This document shows, piece by piece, positions 35,665-44,184 of a stretch of DNA of 64,000 nt. This DNA comes from an uncultured Bacteroidia bacterium. GTDB lineage: Bacteria > Bacteroidota > Bacteroidia > NS11-12g > UBA9320. Each line of letters starts with the position of its first letter. Positions within the stretch are counted from its first letter, which is position 1. The stretch spans positions 279,001 through 343,000 of the forward strand of contig CALSTB010000005.1 of assembly GCA_943789165.1 (NCBI GenBank). Reading direction: 5' to 3'. The position numbers were made by a program, and so were the translations under genes. The notes under the pieces are model-generated. The model did not search any database. It was not told the DNA's origin and saw only the letters and a list, made by a program, of their open reading frames with translations.

Positions 35665-36291
35665 TTAGGTCTTCTTTTGAGCCACAATTTCAAATTCTGT
35701 ATCACCAGTGTTATTTGACAAAATTTGTTTTTCGTGAAGTGTCTTAAATCCAATGTCTTTCATTTTGGTTATTAGATACTTAGCTTCATGGAAATTCATA
35801 AAAATGGTGTCGCCAGTGCTACCTTTTTTATAACCAGAGTCGCTATTAATTCCTTCAATAAAGCTGATATACAAAACACCTTTGTTGTTTAGTTTTAGGT
35901 AGGCTTGTTCAATAAAACGCAACGATTCCTTTTTGTTTAGATAGGGCAAGCCGAATGCCATAACGATTCCATCAAAAGTATCTGTTAGCGTGTCTATCTG
36001 CCGACAATCCAGTTGTTTTATGGTTGCGGATGGATTTGTTTTCTGCGCAAGCTGAAGCATGTTAGGCGCCAAATCCGTACAGAGGATGTGGATACTTGGT
36101 TGCTGTTCGATTAAATACTGGGTCACGTTTCCAGGACCACAAGCCAACTCTAGTACCTTGCTATTTCGTTTTAAGTTGCTACAAAACACATCTAGTCCTT
36201 GGTGATAAGCAGCAATGTCTTGATACTTTGTTTGGTATAAGTCTGCCAATGAATCAAAAACAGTGATGGTGTTTTTAGTCTCTTTGTCCAT
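35665..36291 (-). CDS. Class I SAM-dependent methyltransferase (208 aa)
   Basis: A Rossmann-fold methyltransferase of unknown substrate. Motif I is VLELACGPGNVTQYL (about residues 44-58), motif II has the acidic residue in LCTDLAPNMLQLA, and later segments GIVMAFGLPYLNK and GVLYISFIEG follow the usual order. Length is typical. It lies 11 bases downstream of the 99-residue gene and is probably co-transcribed with it. Confidence 0.85.
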   Translation of the reverse strand: MDKETKNTITVFDSLADLYQTKYQDIAAYHQGLDVFCSNLKRNSKVLELACGPGNVTQYLIEQQPSIHILCTDLAPNMLQLAQKTNPSATIKQLDCRQIDTLTDTFDGIVMAFGLPYLNKKESLRFIEQAYLKLNNKGVLYISFIEGINSDSGYKKGSTGDTIFMNFHEAKYLITKMKDIGFKTLHEKQILSNNTGDTEFEIVAQKKT

Positions 36292-36302
36292 TGAAAATGT
36301 AT

Positions 36303-36602
36303 TTACAGGGATTTTAGGATGTTGGTAACAAACGGCAACATACCAGCTGGTCCTGAATCCCAGTCTTTCATGTGAACGGTAGTAGACGTACTGTTGTCAA
36401 AAATGTATTGGATGATTTCCAATCTGGCTTGTATGTCAAGACCAGCGCCCATAATCACAGCATCTATTTTGTGTGCCTTCATAACCTGAATGATATCCTC
36501 AATGGACGTACCTTCAAATAGTTCAATTCCCGACAAATTTGTGGCTTTTGCAACGTCATTAACGACAGTACCCTTGCGACCTAGGAGCAAACATTTTTTC
36601 AT
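36303..36602 (-). CDS. Hypothetical protein (99 aa)
   Basis: A short cytoplasmic protein that I do not recognise. It begins MKKCLLLGRKGTVVND, continues with alternating strands and helices (IDAVIMGAGLDIQARLEII) and ends in a glycine/proline loop (DWDSGPAGMLPFV). The pattern looks like a small flavodoxin- or receiver-like alpha/beta fold, but no active-site set is visible. A near-consensus -7 box (TAGATTTA on the minus strand, 36609-36616) ends 6 bases before the ATG. It pairs with the downstream methyltransferase. Confidence 0.55.
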   Translation of the reverse strand: MKKCLLLGRKGTVVNDVAKATNLSGIELFEGTSIEDIIQVMKAHKIDAVIMGAGLDIQARLEIIQYIFDNSTSTTVHMKDWDSGPAGMLPFVTNILKSL

Positions 36603-36665
36603 ATTTGGTAAATCTAATAATTAGCATTAATTCATTGATTGAATTATCGTGTAAATTGTAAAGTT

Positions 36666-37214
36666 TCAACTCAACTTCCATTCTTTTGGATTATTGACAA
36701 TGTATCGAGAAATATTATTGTATGCCACGGGATTCCTAATGATGTGTTCATAATAGTTCCTCTGCCAGAATTTACCCATGATTTTATTATTTGATTTATA
36801 AATTTTCAAACAGGCATTGGCTACTAATGATTTATATGCCCCAATAATCGCAGAAATTGTCGGGGCAGGGTTCACCTCTGCCTGTGGACTAATTTTCCCT
36901 GTTGCGAATTGAGCGTCTTGGGCAACAAAGGCTGCCCCGACAATTTTAATAATGCCATGCATATGATCAGGCATTATTTGATAAGTATCTATTTCAATGT
37001 TAGGAAACCGTTCAGATAATCTTGCCCATTCTTCATGGGCTATTAACCCATTATCATATAAGATCATCTCACCATTTTTAACGTGCCCAAAGCGTCGAAT
37101 TCTGTTTTGACACACGATGGTTATAAAATATAATCCCGGTCGTGAGTAATCATAGCCTTTTAACCGGCGTGACTGCCTATTATGGATTTTTGGATTATAA
37201 AACATTGGAGTCAT
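36666..37214 (-). CDS. REP-associated tyrosine transposase (RAYT, IS200-like Y1 family)
   Basis: A 182-residue HUH single-strand DNA transposase-like protein. The HUH pair is in MPDHMHGI near residue 82 and the catalytic tyrosine lies in WQRNYYEHIIRN near 158, the C-terminal WQRNYYEH signature of RAYTs. The N-terminal LKGYDYSRPGLYFITIVCQNR is also typical. Between HUH and Tyr the frame is bridged by an inverted repeat (36854-36946) that encodes the variable spacer. No flanking IS ends or target duplications are visible, so the gene may be domesticated. Start ATG 37214 or the Met four codons later. Confidence 0.85.
   Translation of the reverse strand: MTPMFYNPKIHNRQSRRLKGYDYSRPGLYFITIVCQNRIRRFGHVKNGEMILYDNGLIAHEEWARLSERFPNIEIDTYQIMPDHMHGIIKIVGAAFVAQDAQFATGKISPQAEVNPAPTISAIIGAYKSLVANACLKIYKSNNKIMGKFWQRNYYEHIIRNPVAYNNISRYIVNNPKEWKLS
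36854..36946. repeat. Inverted repeat inside the RAYT gene
   Basis: A perfect 15-bp inverted repeat, AAATTGTCGGGGCAG at 36854-36868 and its complement at 36932-36946, sits in frame within the RAYT coding region, with a second small GGCAG/CTGCC pair inside. The arms resemble REP-like sequences (GGGGCAG...CTGCCCC) that such enzymes act on. Confidence 0.7.
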
Positions 37215-37365
37215 GCGTTAGGTTCTTTATGCAAAATAATAAGGCGATTCTTGAGTTAGAGCCTCATCCGTGACCTAACCTCCCAAAGAGTTCATTGATT
37301 AACCTGTCGTAAATTCTGGTGAAATTCAAGAGTCAAACGAATCTTTTTACAGTAATTCGAAATAT

Positions 37366-38500
37366 ATGAGCAACATCATTGTTTTAGGGAGGCGGAATGG
37401 TTGGGAGAGCCATGGCATTGGATTTGGCGAAACATCATACAGTAACGCTAACAGATATCAGCCAAGAAGCTTTAAGGAAAACGCAACAGCGCAATTCAGA
37501 AATCCAAACATTGTTATTGGATGTCACCGACACAAGAACTTTGAAAAATACACTTACACCATTTGATATAGTAGTTTGTGCCGTGCCGGGTTTTCTTGGT
37601 TTTAACACGTTAAAAGCCATTATTGAATCAGGGAAAGACGTTGTAGACATCTCTTTCTTCCCAGAGAATTCTTTAGAACTAGATGCACTTGCTAAACAAT
37701 ACGGCGTCACTGCCATAGTGGATTGTGGGGTAGCTCCAGGTATGGACAATTTGATTTTGGGGTATTACGACACACAACTCAAACTAACAGATTTTGAATG
37801 TTTGGTGGGTGGCTTGCCTAAAATTAAAAAATGGCCATTTAACTATAAAGCGCCTTTTTCGCCAATGGATGTCATTGAGGAATATACGCGACCTGCACGT
37901 TACGTTGAAAACGGACAAGTGATTACTCGTGAACCACTAACCGATTGTGAATTTGTTGAATTCGATTCGGTAGGTACATTGGAGTCATTTAATTCTGATG
38001 GCTTACGGTCTATCATTCACACCATGGCCCACATTCCAAATATGAAGGAAAAGACGCTTCGTTACCCTGGACACGTAGAATATATTCGGGTGCTAAAAGA
38101 GTCTGGTTTCTTTAGTCCGGATGCCATTAACGTAAAAGGGAAAAAGGTTTCACCGTTGGAATTTACAAGTCAACTGCTATTCAATGAATGGAAGTTAGGA
38201 GTGGAGGAAGAAGAATTTACCGTCATGCGGGTAACGGTAAAAGGGACTAACGATCAGAATGAAAGCGTTACAGTGCAATACGACTTGTACGATGCCTACG
38301 ACGCCGATACCAAAACGTCATCAATGGCGCGATGTACGGGATATACTGCAACAGCTGCGGTTAATATGGTTATCGATGGTTTATTCGACAAAAAAGGCGT
38401 TTATCCGCCAGAGTTGGTAGGGAATTCAGAAGCGTGTTTTGAATTTATCCTCAACTACCTAGCTGATCGAGGCGTACGGTACACTAAAAAACAAGTATAG
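37366..38500 (+). pseudogene. Saccharopine dehydrogenase family protein, broken by a +1 frameshift near the N-terminus
   Basis: The Rossmann motif that opens the family is split. From ATG 37366 the frame reads MSNIIVLG and then shifts; the main frame (from an internal ATG at 37397, 367 codons) reads MVGRAMALDLAKHHTVTLTD. Removing one G from the GGGAGG run near 37388 restores VLGGGMVGRAMA, the GxGxxG NAD(P)-binding motif. The rest is intact: DVVICAVPGF-like strand (DIVVCAVPGFLGF), VDISFFPENS, DCGVAPGMDNLILG and the end VRYTKKQV. Role: probably a saccharopine reductase-like enzyme; the exact substrate is not readable. If the annotated start were 37397 the enzyme would lack its first strand. Its stop abuts the convergent MepA gene. 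Confidence 0.82.
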
Positions 38501-39295
38501 TTACTTCTTCGACATAATCTGAAAATCAATGTGGTAATGATCGTCATGCAAAGAGTTGATTAACGGTGTTAAACTTTGTACCACATAAATATCACTGGTT
38601 TTTAGCTTGTTGCCAATAGTACTGGAATACAACTCATCTTTTAAATCCGTATTAATAATCACTTTCAGTATAGAAATGTTGTTTGATTTGCCAATAGAAT
38701 CAAGGGCTAAAATGTGTTGTGCAGCTAATTCAAAATCAATAGAAACTGTTGTGTCTTGAGTCAACCGTCCTGTGTTATCGAAGTCCAATAAGTAGTGAGA
38801 TTGCCCTGTATTGTCATATTCATAAAAGGGTTCTCCATTTTTCACCAAAGGCATCATAAAATCAATACTCAACCCGTTCTGATGCGTACGGTGCGGATAT
38901 AATTGACCACCACTTTTGCCAGAACATTCCATGATGGTAAATTGTCTTCCAGGTGCCTTAGTTTCAAAATACACGTAGGTTTCTAGAACTGATTTTAGGA
39001 CTTTATCGTGTAAATAAGCCCTGTCGTGTATGTAACTGTTTGTGTCAAAGTATTGATAATTTTCCCCATTAAAAGGAAATAGTTTTCCGTGTTTGAGTTG
39101 CCCATTAGACACCGTTCCGATAGCCTCGCTTGGTATGTCGTCGTTTTTATGGTTGAGTTGATAGCGTTCAATTTTTGAGGTATCCTTCTTAATTTCTGTT
39201 CCACTGATATCCGTTTCTGACTGGGTTATCGTTGTGCAGCGTAAAAATGCGATTGAAATGAACAGAATGCATAGTTTCCATGTCATGTTAGACAA
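38501..39295 (-). CDS. MepA-like (M74) penicillin-insensitive murein endopeptidase, lipoprotein
   Basis: A 264-residue LAS-type zinc peptidase related to MepA, which cuts D-Ala-meso-DAP cross-links in peptidoglycan. An N-terminal signal ends at a lipobox (FLRC). Metal ligands are visible in PHRTHQNGLSIDFMMP (His and Asp, near residue 135) and HDDHYHIDF near the C-terminus. It also has GQLYPHR before the motif. The substrate is inferred from the family. Gene order (no gap to the SDH gene) is tail to tail. Confidence 0.8.
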   Translation of the reverse strand: MSNMTWKLCILFISIAFLRCTTITQSETDISGTEIKKDTSKIERYQLNHKNDDIPSEAIGTVSNGQLKHGKLFPFNGENYQYFDTNSYIHDRAYLHDKVLKSVLETYVYFETKAPGRQFTIMECSGKSGGQLYPHRTHQNGLSIDFMMPLVKNGEPFYEYDNTGQSHYLLDFDNTGRLTQDTTVSIDFELAAQHILALDSIGKSNNISILKVIINTDLKDELYSSTIGNKLKTSDIYVVQSLTPLINSLHDDHYHIDFQIMSKK

Positions 39296-39356
39296 ACGAC
39301 GGGAGAAGAGATGAAATTGTTACCAGTTTTAATATTAACCATGATATTTTCGTGGA

Positions 39357-40010
39357 ATGATTCATTTACATCGCTTCACGTTCAACCCTTTTCAGGAAAA
39401 CACGTATGTGGTTTGGGACGACACGCTTGACTGCGTGATCATCGATCCAGGATGTTCTAACAGTACGGAACAAATGGAGTTATGTACATTTATCGCTGGA
39501 CACAACCTAAAACCAGTGAAACTGGTTAATACGCACTGTCATATAGACCACATTCTCGGTAATGCTTTTTGCGTTCAGAAGTTTAACATTCCTTTTTACA
39601 TGCACAAACTCGACTTACCAGTGCTTGATAGTGGAACACCTACATCGATGATGTATCAAATACCGTATGAAGTATCTCCACGACCAACAGGTTTTTTGAA
39701 AGAAGGAAACACTCTAAGTTTCGGTGAGTCTGAATTGGATATCGTATTTACCCCTGGACATTCTCCTGGAAGCATCACTTTTATTGCGAAAGAAGAAAAG
39801 TTTGTAGTAGCTGGCGACGTATTGTTCCGCCACAGTGTTGGCAGGGTAGACCTACCTGGAGGTGACAAAGATGTTTTGTTAAAATCTATTGAAGAAGAAT
39901 TGTTGACGCTTGACGATGACTTCTTGGTGTATTCAGGCCACGGCCCAGAAACGACTATTGGCCATGAAAAGCAATACAATCCGTTTTTGAACGGGACTTA
40001 TTCGCTTTGA
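39357..40010 (+). CDS. MBL-fold hydrolase, glyoxalase II-like
   Basis: A 217-residue zinc hydrolase. The zinc motif THCHIDHILGN (HxHxDH) is near residue 60, with PGHSPGSI and the Asp-containing VVAGDVLFRHSVGR following in the canonical order and a final SGHGPETTIG His. It resembles the hydroxyacylglutathione hydrolase/YcbL group, but glutathione is unusual in Bacteroidota, so the true thioester or lactone substrate is open. A near-consensus box (TATTTTCG) ends 4 bases before the ATG. The 3' end overlaps the next gene by 13 bases. Confidence 0.88.
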   Translation: MIHLHRFTFNPFQENTYVVWDDTLDCVIIDPGCSNSTEQMELCTFIAGHNLKPVKLVNTHCHIDHILGNAFCVQKFNIPFYMHKLDLPVLDSGTPTSMMYQIPYEVSPRPTGFLKEGNTLSFGESELDIVFTPGHSPGSITFIAKEEKFVVAGDVLFRHSVGRVDLPGGDKDVLLKSIEEELLTLDDDFLVYSGHGPETTIGHEKQYNPFLNGTYSL

Positions 40011-40402
40011 TCCTCTTTTGATTTAGCTTCCGCTTGTAGCAACTCTTTTGCTTTTTTACGCTTAGAGCGACTCATAAATGCAGCGACAATCATTACAGCA
40101 AGAAGCACAAGTCGAATCACGTTCCATCGGTTACGTTTTCTTTCAGTTTCCTTTTGCTTAGCCATAAATGCATCCAGATTAATCCTATTCTGTTGCATGT
40201 CACGTTCAAAATTTTCTTGTCTTATCTTCTCAGTACCTTCCTCTAACGACGTATTCAATTCTTGAATTTGACTATCAAGTTTTTCCATGTTGGCTTTTAA
40301 CTGATCATGGTCCACTTCTAATTGTGGCTCACCGGCGATAGACTGGCTGGTAAATGAAAGACTGATGAAAGTGATAAAAAGGATGATTCTAGATTGCTTC
40401 AT
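39998..40402 (-). CDS. Small membrane protein with coiled coil (134 aa)
   Basis: Not a recognised family. A signal peptide (cleaved near SIAGE, residue 23) is followed by a charged coiled coil (about residues 30-90, with LDSQIQELNTSLEEG) and one membrane helix (VIRLVLLAVMIVAAFM, about 97-113) ending in a basic-acidic tail. It could be a small spanning protein with a periplasmic coiled coil. It starts one base after the porQ stop, so it is co-transcribed and probably co-translated with porQ. The open frame runs back into porQ; the ATG at 40402 is chosen for its signal peptide. Confidence 0.6.
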   Translation of the reverse strand: MKQSRIILFITFISLSFTSQSIAGEPQLEVDHDQLKANMEKLDSQIQELNTSLEEGTEKIRQENFERDMQQNRINLDAFMAKQKETERKRNRWNVIRLVLLAVMIVAAFMSRSKRKKAKELLQAEAKSKEDQSE

Positions 40403-40403
40403 A

Positions 40404-41462
40404 CTAGTAATTTTCAGGTTTCGCTTTTTTGAAGTCAGATATATTTTTAGACACTGTAAAGTAAGAAACATTTACTCCAGGGAAATAGGTAACCATGGCA
40501 TAATCCAAGGTGAATTTTCGAATACCAATACCCAAACCCCATGAGAATCCTGCTGCACCTTTTGCAGTTTCAGGCGCCAGTTCTCGGCGTCTCATGTGGT
40601 TATATCCTCCCCGTATTTGGAAGTTGTCGGAAAACACAAGTTCAGCTCCAAAATTGACATGCCGCATCATTTTGTCACCAAACGAAACTGACTCGTTCCG
40701 AACTTCACCCGTTTCTAAATCGATGTTTTTGTTTCGTGAATTGACATTCACATAGCTTATGTCAAACCGCTGAAGATTATGCCCCACTATGGTCATTTTC
40801 AATGGGTTGTGTTGCAATTTCTTCGAAATACCCAATTGGATGTCTAATGGTAAATCAACTAATTCAGTTACGTATGGTATGGCATTATAACCGAGGTTTC
40901 TAATCATTAACGATGCGTGAAATTGATTCTCAGGTCGGTGGTATGCACCGGCCAAATCCACTGCAAATGCGGTGGCGATGTATCGTTCGTATACAGAATA
41001 CAAAAACTTAACGTTTGCTCCATAAGTGAAGTGGGTATCGCGTTCCCAAATGTTCCCATATCCTATTTGAAACACATAGTCCTGCGCCCAAAATTGGCCA
41101 ATAATTTTACCAGTTTCATCTGTTTCGTCGAAATGGCCATAATCCGTATAGGTGATAGAACCACTAAAGGTGCCAATGGAGTCAAAGTGTTTAACAAACG
41201 CGCCAAAACCACTATTGATGTCAGCGAAATAATTGTTGTACGACAACATAGCCCGATTGTCCATGGTTTTATTTAATCCTGAGGGATTGTGATAGCCGAT
41301 ACCAAGGTCATTTTTAAAGTCGGCCATAGTACTTGCCCCTAATGCCGCAGTGCGGCCAGTTGGATCGATATTAACAAAGGCAAACGATTGACTGCCACCT
41401 AATTGACCAAAGGTGTTGAGCTTTAAGCTGAGTAAGATTACGACGACAAGAAAACGATACAT
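40404..41462 (-). CDS. porQ: Type IX secretion system protein PorQ
   Basis: PorQ is an outer-membrane barrel of the PorV/FadL type that works with PorU, PorV and PorZ in the attachment complex. The 352-residue protein has a signal peptide (ending near LNTFGQ), the family start LGGSQSFAFVNIDPTGRTAALGAS, the GIGYHNPSGLN motif and repeated aromatic beta-strands. Length is normal. The start at ATG 41462 is preferred to the TTG at 41468. Downstream is a 134-residue membrane protein in the same transcript; upstream is the NamZ gene, 55 bases away. Confidence 0.88.
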   Translation of the reverse strand: MYRFLVVVILLSLKLNTFGQLGGSQSFAFVNIDPTGRTAALGASTMADFKNDLGIGYHNPSGLNKTMDNRAMLSYNNYFADINSGFGAFVKHFDSIGTFSGSITYTDYGHFDETDETGKIIGQFWAQDYVFQIGYGNIWERDTHFTYGANVKFLYSVYERYIATAFAVDLAGAYHRPENQFHASLMIRNLGYNAIPYVTELVDLPLDIQLGISKKLQHNPLKMTIVGHNLQRFDISYVNVNSRNKNIDLETGEVRNESVSFGDKMMRHVNFGAELVFSDNFQIRGGYNHMRRRELAPETAKGAAGFSWGLGIGIRKFTLDYAMVTYFPGVNVSYFTVSKNISDFKKAKPENY

Positions 41463-41517
41463 GTACAAAAAGGGTTTTACGTATGTTTAGAACGTAAATG
41501 TTCTGCGTTTATTTCGG

Positions 41518-42777
41518 CTAATATAGTAGGTATTTACTTCTTGTGATGTTAAAAGCGTCTAGTCCTGGCTGCCAACTTTTGTAAATATCTTCATGAGAAA
41601 CCCCATCTTCAATTTGTTTTTGTAATGCTGGTCCACCTGCCAGTTTTGTGAAAAACGGTTTAAAGTATTCCCCATTTAAATCGACGTCGTTGTTGAGATA
41701 CATCGTACTTAGCAATTCTAAATAAATGCGTTTGCTAGGTACCAAGAAATCGTTTGCGAAACTAGTCAACAACAATCCTTTGCAGGTAACTCCCTCATAT
41801 TTAGGATGGTCTGAAACACCTGGAATTGATTTAGGCGTGAATACATACCAACCTTTTGGTGGGATAACTGTTTTACGGGGCTTTGAATCGTCGATTGGCA
41901 CACCAACAACTTCAAACGGTTTGTCTGTTCCGCGACCGATGCTCACATTGGTGCCCTCAAACAATCCGAGACTTGGATATAGGTATATCGACTCCATTGT
42001 TGGAAGGTTAGGAGAGGGGCGAATGGGCAATTGGTACATCGAATCATGCGTGTAATTTTTGCATTTTATTACAGTCAATTTACATGTATCACCACCCGTT
42101 AACCAACGTTCACCATTGATCATAGTCGCAAATTCTCCAACAGTCATTCCATGAACCAAAGGAACAGGATGCATGCCGATAAACGACTTATACGCAATGT
42201 CTAACACTGGTCCATCAACATAATGGCCATTTGGATTTGGACGGTCAAGCACCATCATTTCCAAATCGTTTTCTTGACACGCTTCCATCAAATAATGCAT
42301 ACTCGAAATGTAGGTGTAGAACCGCACGCCTACGTCTTGGATATCGAAGACGACTAAGTCTACATCCTTCATCATGGATTTGCTGGGTTTGCGAGAATTT
42401 CCATAAAGCGATACAATCGGTAATCCAGTTTTATCATCAATCGTACTGTTGACGTGAGCTCCAGCGCTGTGGTCTCCACGAAATCCGTGTTCTGGCGCGA
42501 AAATTTTAACAATGTTTACGCCCCACTGCAAAAAGGTGTCTACCACATGACTTTTACCTACCATACTGGTTTGGTTCACCATGATGGCTACCTTTTTGCC
42601 AGCCAATAGGGGAAGGTATTCTTCCAATTGTGCAGCGCCCACTTGGATAGGTGACGTCACTTTTGTTTCGACCTCGGGTTGTTTAGGAGTATTATCTTGA
42701 GTCGACTTTTTCAATTCTCCACAAGCTGAAAAATTAAAGGCAACAATAATGGAAGCTAAAAGACCAATTTTATGCAT
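41518..42777 (-). CDS. Exo-beta-N-acetylmuramidase NamZ family (DUF1343), lipoprotein
   Basis: NamZ enzymes release MurNAc from muropeptide sugar chains, a step in peptidoglycan recycling. The 419-residue protein has a signal with a lipobox (FNFSAC), then the family core with KVAIMVNQTSMVGKSHVVD, FAPEHGFRGDHSAGAHV, DVDLVVFDIQDVGVRFYTYISSM, DRPNPNGHYVDGP and SPNLPTMESIYLYPSLG. Active-site residues in this family include the Glu of FAPEHG. Probably located in the periplasm or on the outer membrane as a lipoprotein. It is transcribed towards porQ. Confidence 0.88.
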   Translation of the reverse strand: MHKIGLLASIIVAFNFSACGELKKSTQDNTPKQPEVETKVTSPIQVGAAQLEEYLPLLAGKKVAIMVNQTSMVGKSHVVDTFLQWGVNIVKIFAPEHGFRGDHSAGAHVNSTIDDKTGLPIVSLYGNSRKPSKSMMKDVDLVVFDIQDVGVRFYTYISSMHYLMEACQENDLEMMVLDRPNPNGHYVDGPVLDIAYKSFIGMHPVPLVHGMTVGEFATMINGERWLTGGDTCKLTVIKCKNYTHDSMYQLPIRPSPNLPTMESIYLYPSLGLFEGTNVSIGRGTDKPFEVVGVPIDDSKPRKTVIPPKGWYVFTPKSIPGVSDHPKYEGVTCKGLLLTSFANDFLVPSKRIYLELLSTMYLNNDVDLNGEYFKPFFTKLAGGPALQKQIEDGVSHEDIYKSWQPGLDAFNITRSKYLLY

Positions 42778-42814
42778 TTTTGAACGCTGAGCGCATTTTT
42801 ACGTTTTCGAAAGT

Positions 42815-44035
42815 ATGGATTTTAGCTATTTCGTTGGGAAAAAATTAGCCACTCAATCAGGTAAAACGTTCACTCGTTTAATCATACGGTTGGCAATCGC
42901 AGCGGTGGGCATCAGTCTGGCGGTTATGTTGTTAGCAGTCGGCGTCGTCAAAGGCTTCCAATCCGAGATTAAAAACAAGATTGTGGGCTTCGATGGCCAC
43001 ATCCATGTGCGTAACTTAGACCTAAACCAAAGTCGCGAACTCAAACTCATTCCTTTAGAACAAGCATTTATTGATACGGTTCGTAACCACCCATTGGTTA
43101 AAAGCGTTTCACCATTTTGTTTAAAAGCAGGCATCATCAACACCAAACGAGAAATCGAAGGCATGGTGTTTAAAGGTGTTCCAAGAAATTACGATTGGGA
43201 TTTTATTCAATCCAATTTGAAAGTGGGGAGGTTGCCAGATCTAAAAGACTCCGTGGATACATACGAATTTGTTTTGTCGCAAAAAGTAGCGGATCGACTT
43301 CAGTTGGATACAGGACAAATGTTGGATGTTTTCTTTATTCAAGACGCCAAGGTACGTCGTAGAAGAATGAGGCTGGTAGGCATTTTTAGTACGGGTTTAG
43401 GGGAGTTTGACAAGACGATCTGTTTTACCGATATCCGTGTCATTCAACGTATTTATACAACCGATTATAGCGAAGTCAGTGGTTTTGAAATCAATATAAC
43501 CGATTTAGAGCAGCTGGAAACCATGACGGATTGGATTGATGATCAAATTGGCATAAAGCTTCGGGCAGAAAACATTGAAGAGAAACACGTTGTCATTTTT
43601 AAATGGTTGCACATTGTAGACTCTAATGCTTTGATTATTATCATCTTAATGACCATCGTTTCCGTCGTGAACTTAATCACGGCCTTTTTGATTTTGATCG
43701 TCGACCGGACACAAATGATTGGTATTTTGAAGAGTTTAGGCGCCAACAACAATCAAGTGGTCCGCGTCTTTTTGTTGAAAGGTCTTTCGATGGTGGTACC
43801 TGGATTAATCATTGGGAATGTGTTGGGATTGGGATTGGCTTGGCTTCAAGTGAAAACAGGTATCATAACCTTACCCGAAGAAACGTATTACATGGCGACC
43901 GTTCCAGTTGAGATTTCCTGGCAAACGATTGCTTTCTTAAATGTGATGACGCTAATAATCAGTTTGCTGATGATGTTGATACCAGCCATCATGGTTCGAT
44001 TCATCTCTCCCGTAAAAGCTATTCGATTTAATTAA
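42815..44035 (+). CDS. Lipoprotein-releasing ABC transporter permease, LolC/LolE (FtsX) family
   Basis: A 406-residue permease subunit of the LolCDE-type system that extracts lipoproteins from the inner membrane. Topology is typical: an early membrane helix (LIIRLAIAAVGISLAVMLLAVGVV, about residues 24-47), a large periplasmic MacB-PCD-like domain, then three helices in the C-terminal FtsX part (VVNLITAFLILIV, VLGLGLAWLQ, LIISLLMMLIPAIM). No ATPase (lolD) gene is adjacent. It is divergent from the lipoprotein NamZ and overlaps the convergent DUF5522 gene by 4 bases. MacB-like permeases share the fold. Confidence 0.85.
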   Translation: MDFSYFVGKKLATQSGKTFTRLIIRLAIAAVGISLAVMLLAVGVVKGFQSEIKNKIVGFDGHIHVRNLDLNQSRELKLIPLEQAFIDTVRNHPLVKSVSPFCLKAGIINTKREIEGMVFKGVPRNYDWDFIQSNLKVGRLPDLKDSVDTYEFVLSQKVADRLQLDTGQMLDVFFIQDAKVRRRRMRLVGIFSTGLGEFDKTICFTDIRVIQRIYTTDYSEVSGFEINITDLEQLETMTDWIDDQIGIKLRAENIEEKHVVIFKWLHIVDSNALIIIILMTIVSVVNLITAFLILIVDRTQMIGILKSLGANNNQVVRVFLLKGLSMVVPGLIIGNVLGLGLAWLQVKTGIITLPEETYYMATVPVEISWQTIAFLNVMTLIISLLMMLIPAIMVRFISPVKAIRFN

Positions 44036-44184
44036 CGACGTCTCTTTGGCACGTTGACGTGGTTGTATGGGCAGTGCTTACATTTCTTCCCACAACAGCT
44101 GCCTCGTTTCAAATGATAAGCCTCCGTCATCACCAACAAACCTTCCTCATTGATGTAATAATCTTCGTTATTCTGAAGCGTCAT
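44032..44184 (-). CDS. DUF5522 family protein (50 aa)
   Basis: A 50-residue Bacteroidota protein. It has the DUF5522 core: YYINEEGLLVMTEAYHLKR, then a tight cysteine cluster CCGKKCKHCPY, suggesting a metal site. The start overlaps the last codon of the K+ channel gene (ATGA), so it is translationally coupled to it; the stop overlaps the convergent LolC/E-type gene. Function unknown. It is not in larger ORF lists because of its size. Confidence 0.8.
   Translation of the reverse strand: MTLQNNEDYYINEEGLLVMTEAYHLKRGSCCGKKCKHCPYNHVNVPKRRR

Noticed and set aside
36666..37214. Complete IS200/IS605 insertion sequence
   Set aside because: No subterminal hairpins or TTAC-like target sites are visible at the edges; the enzyme is of the RAYT type.
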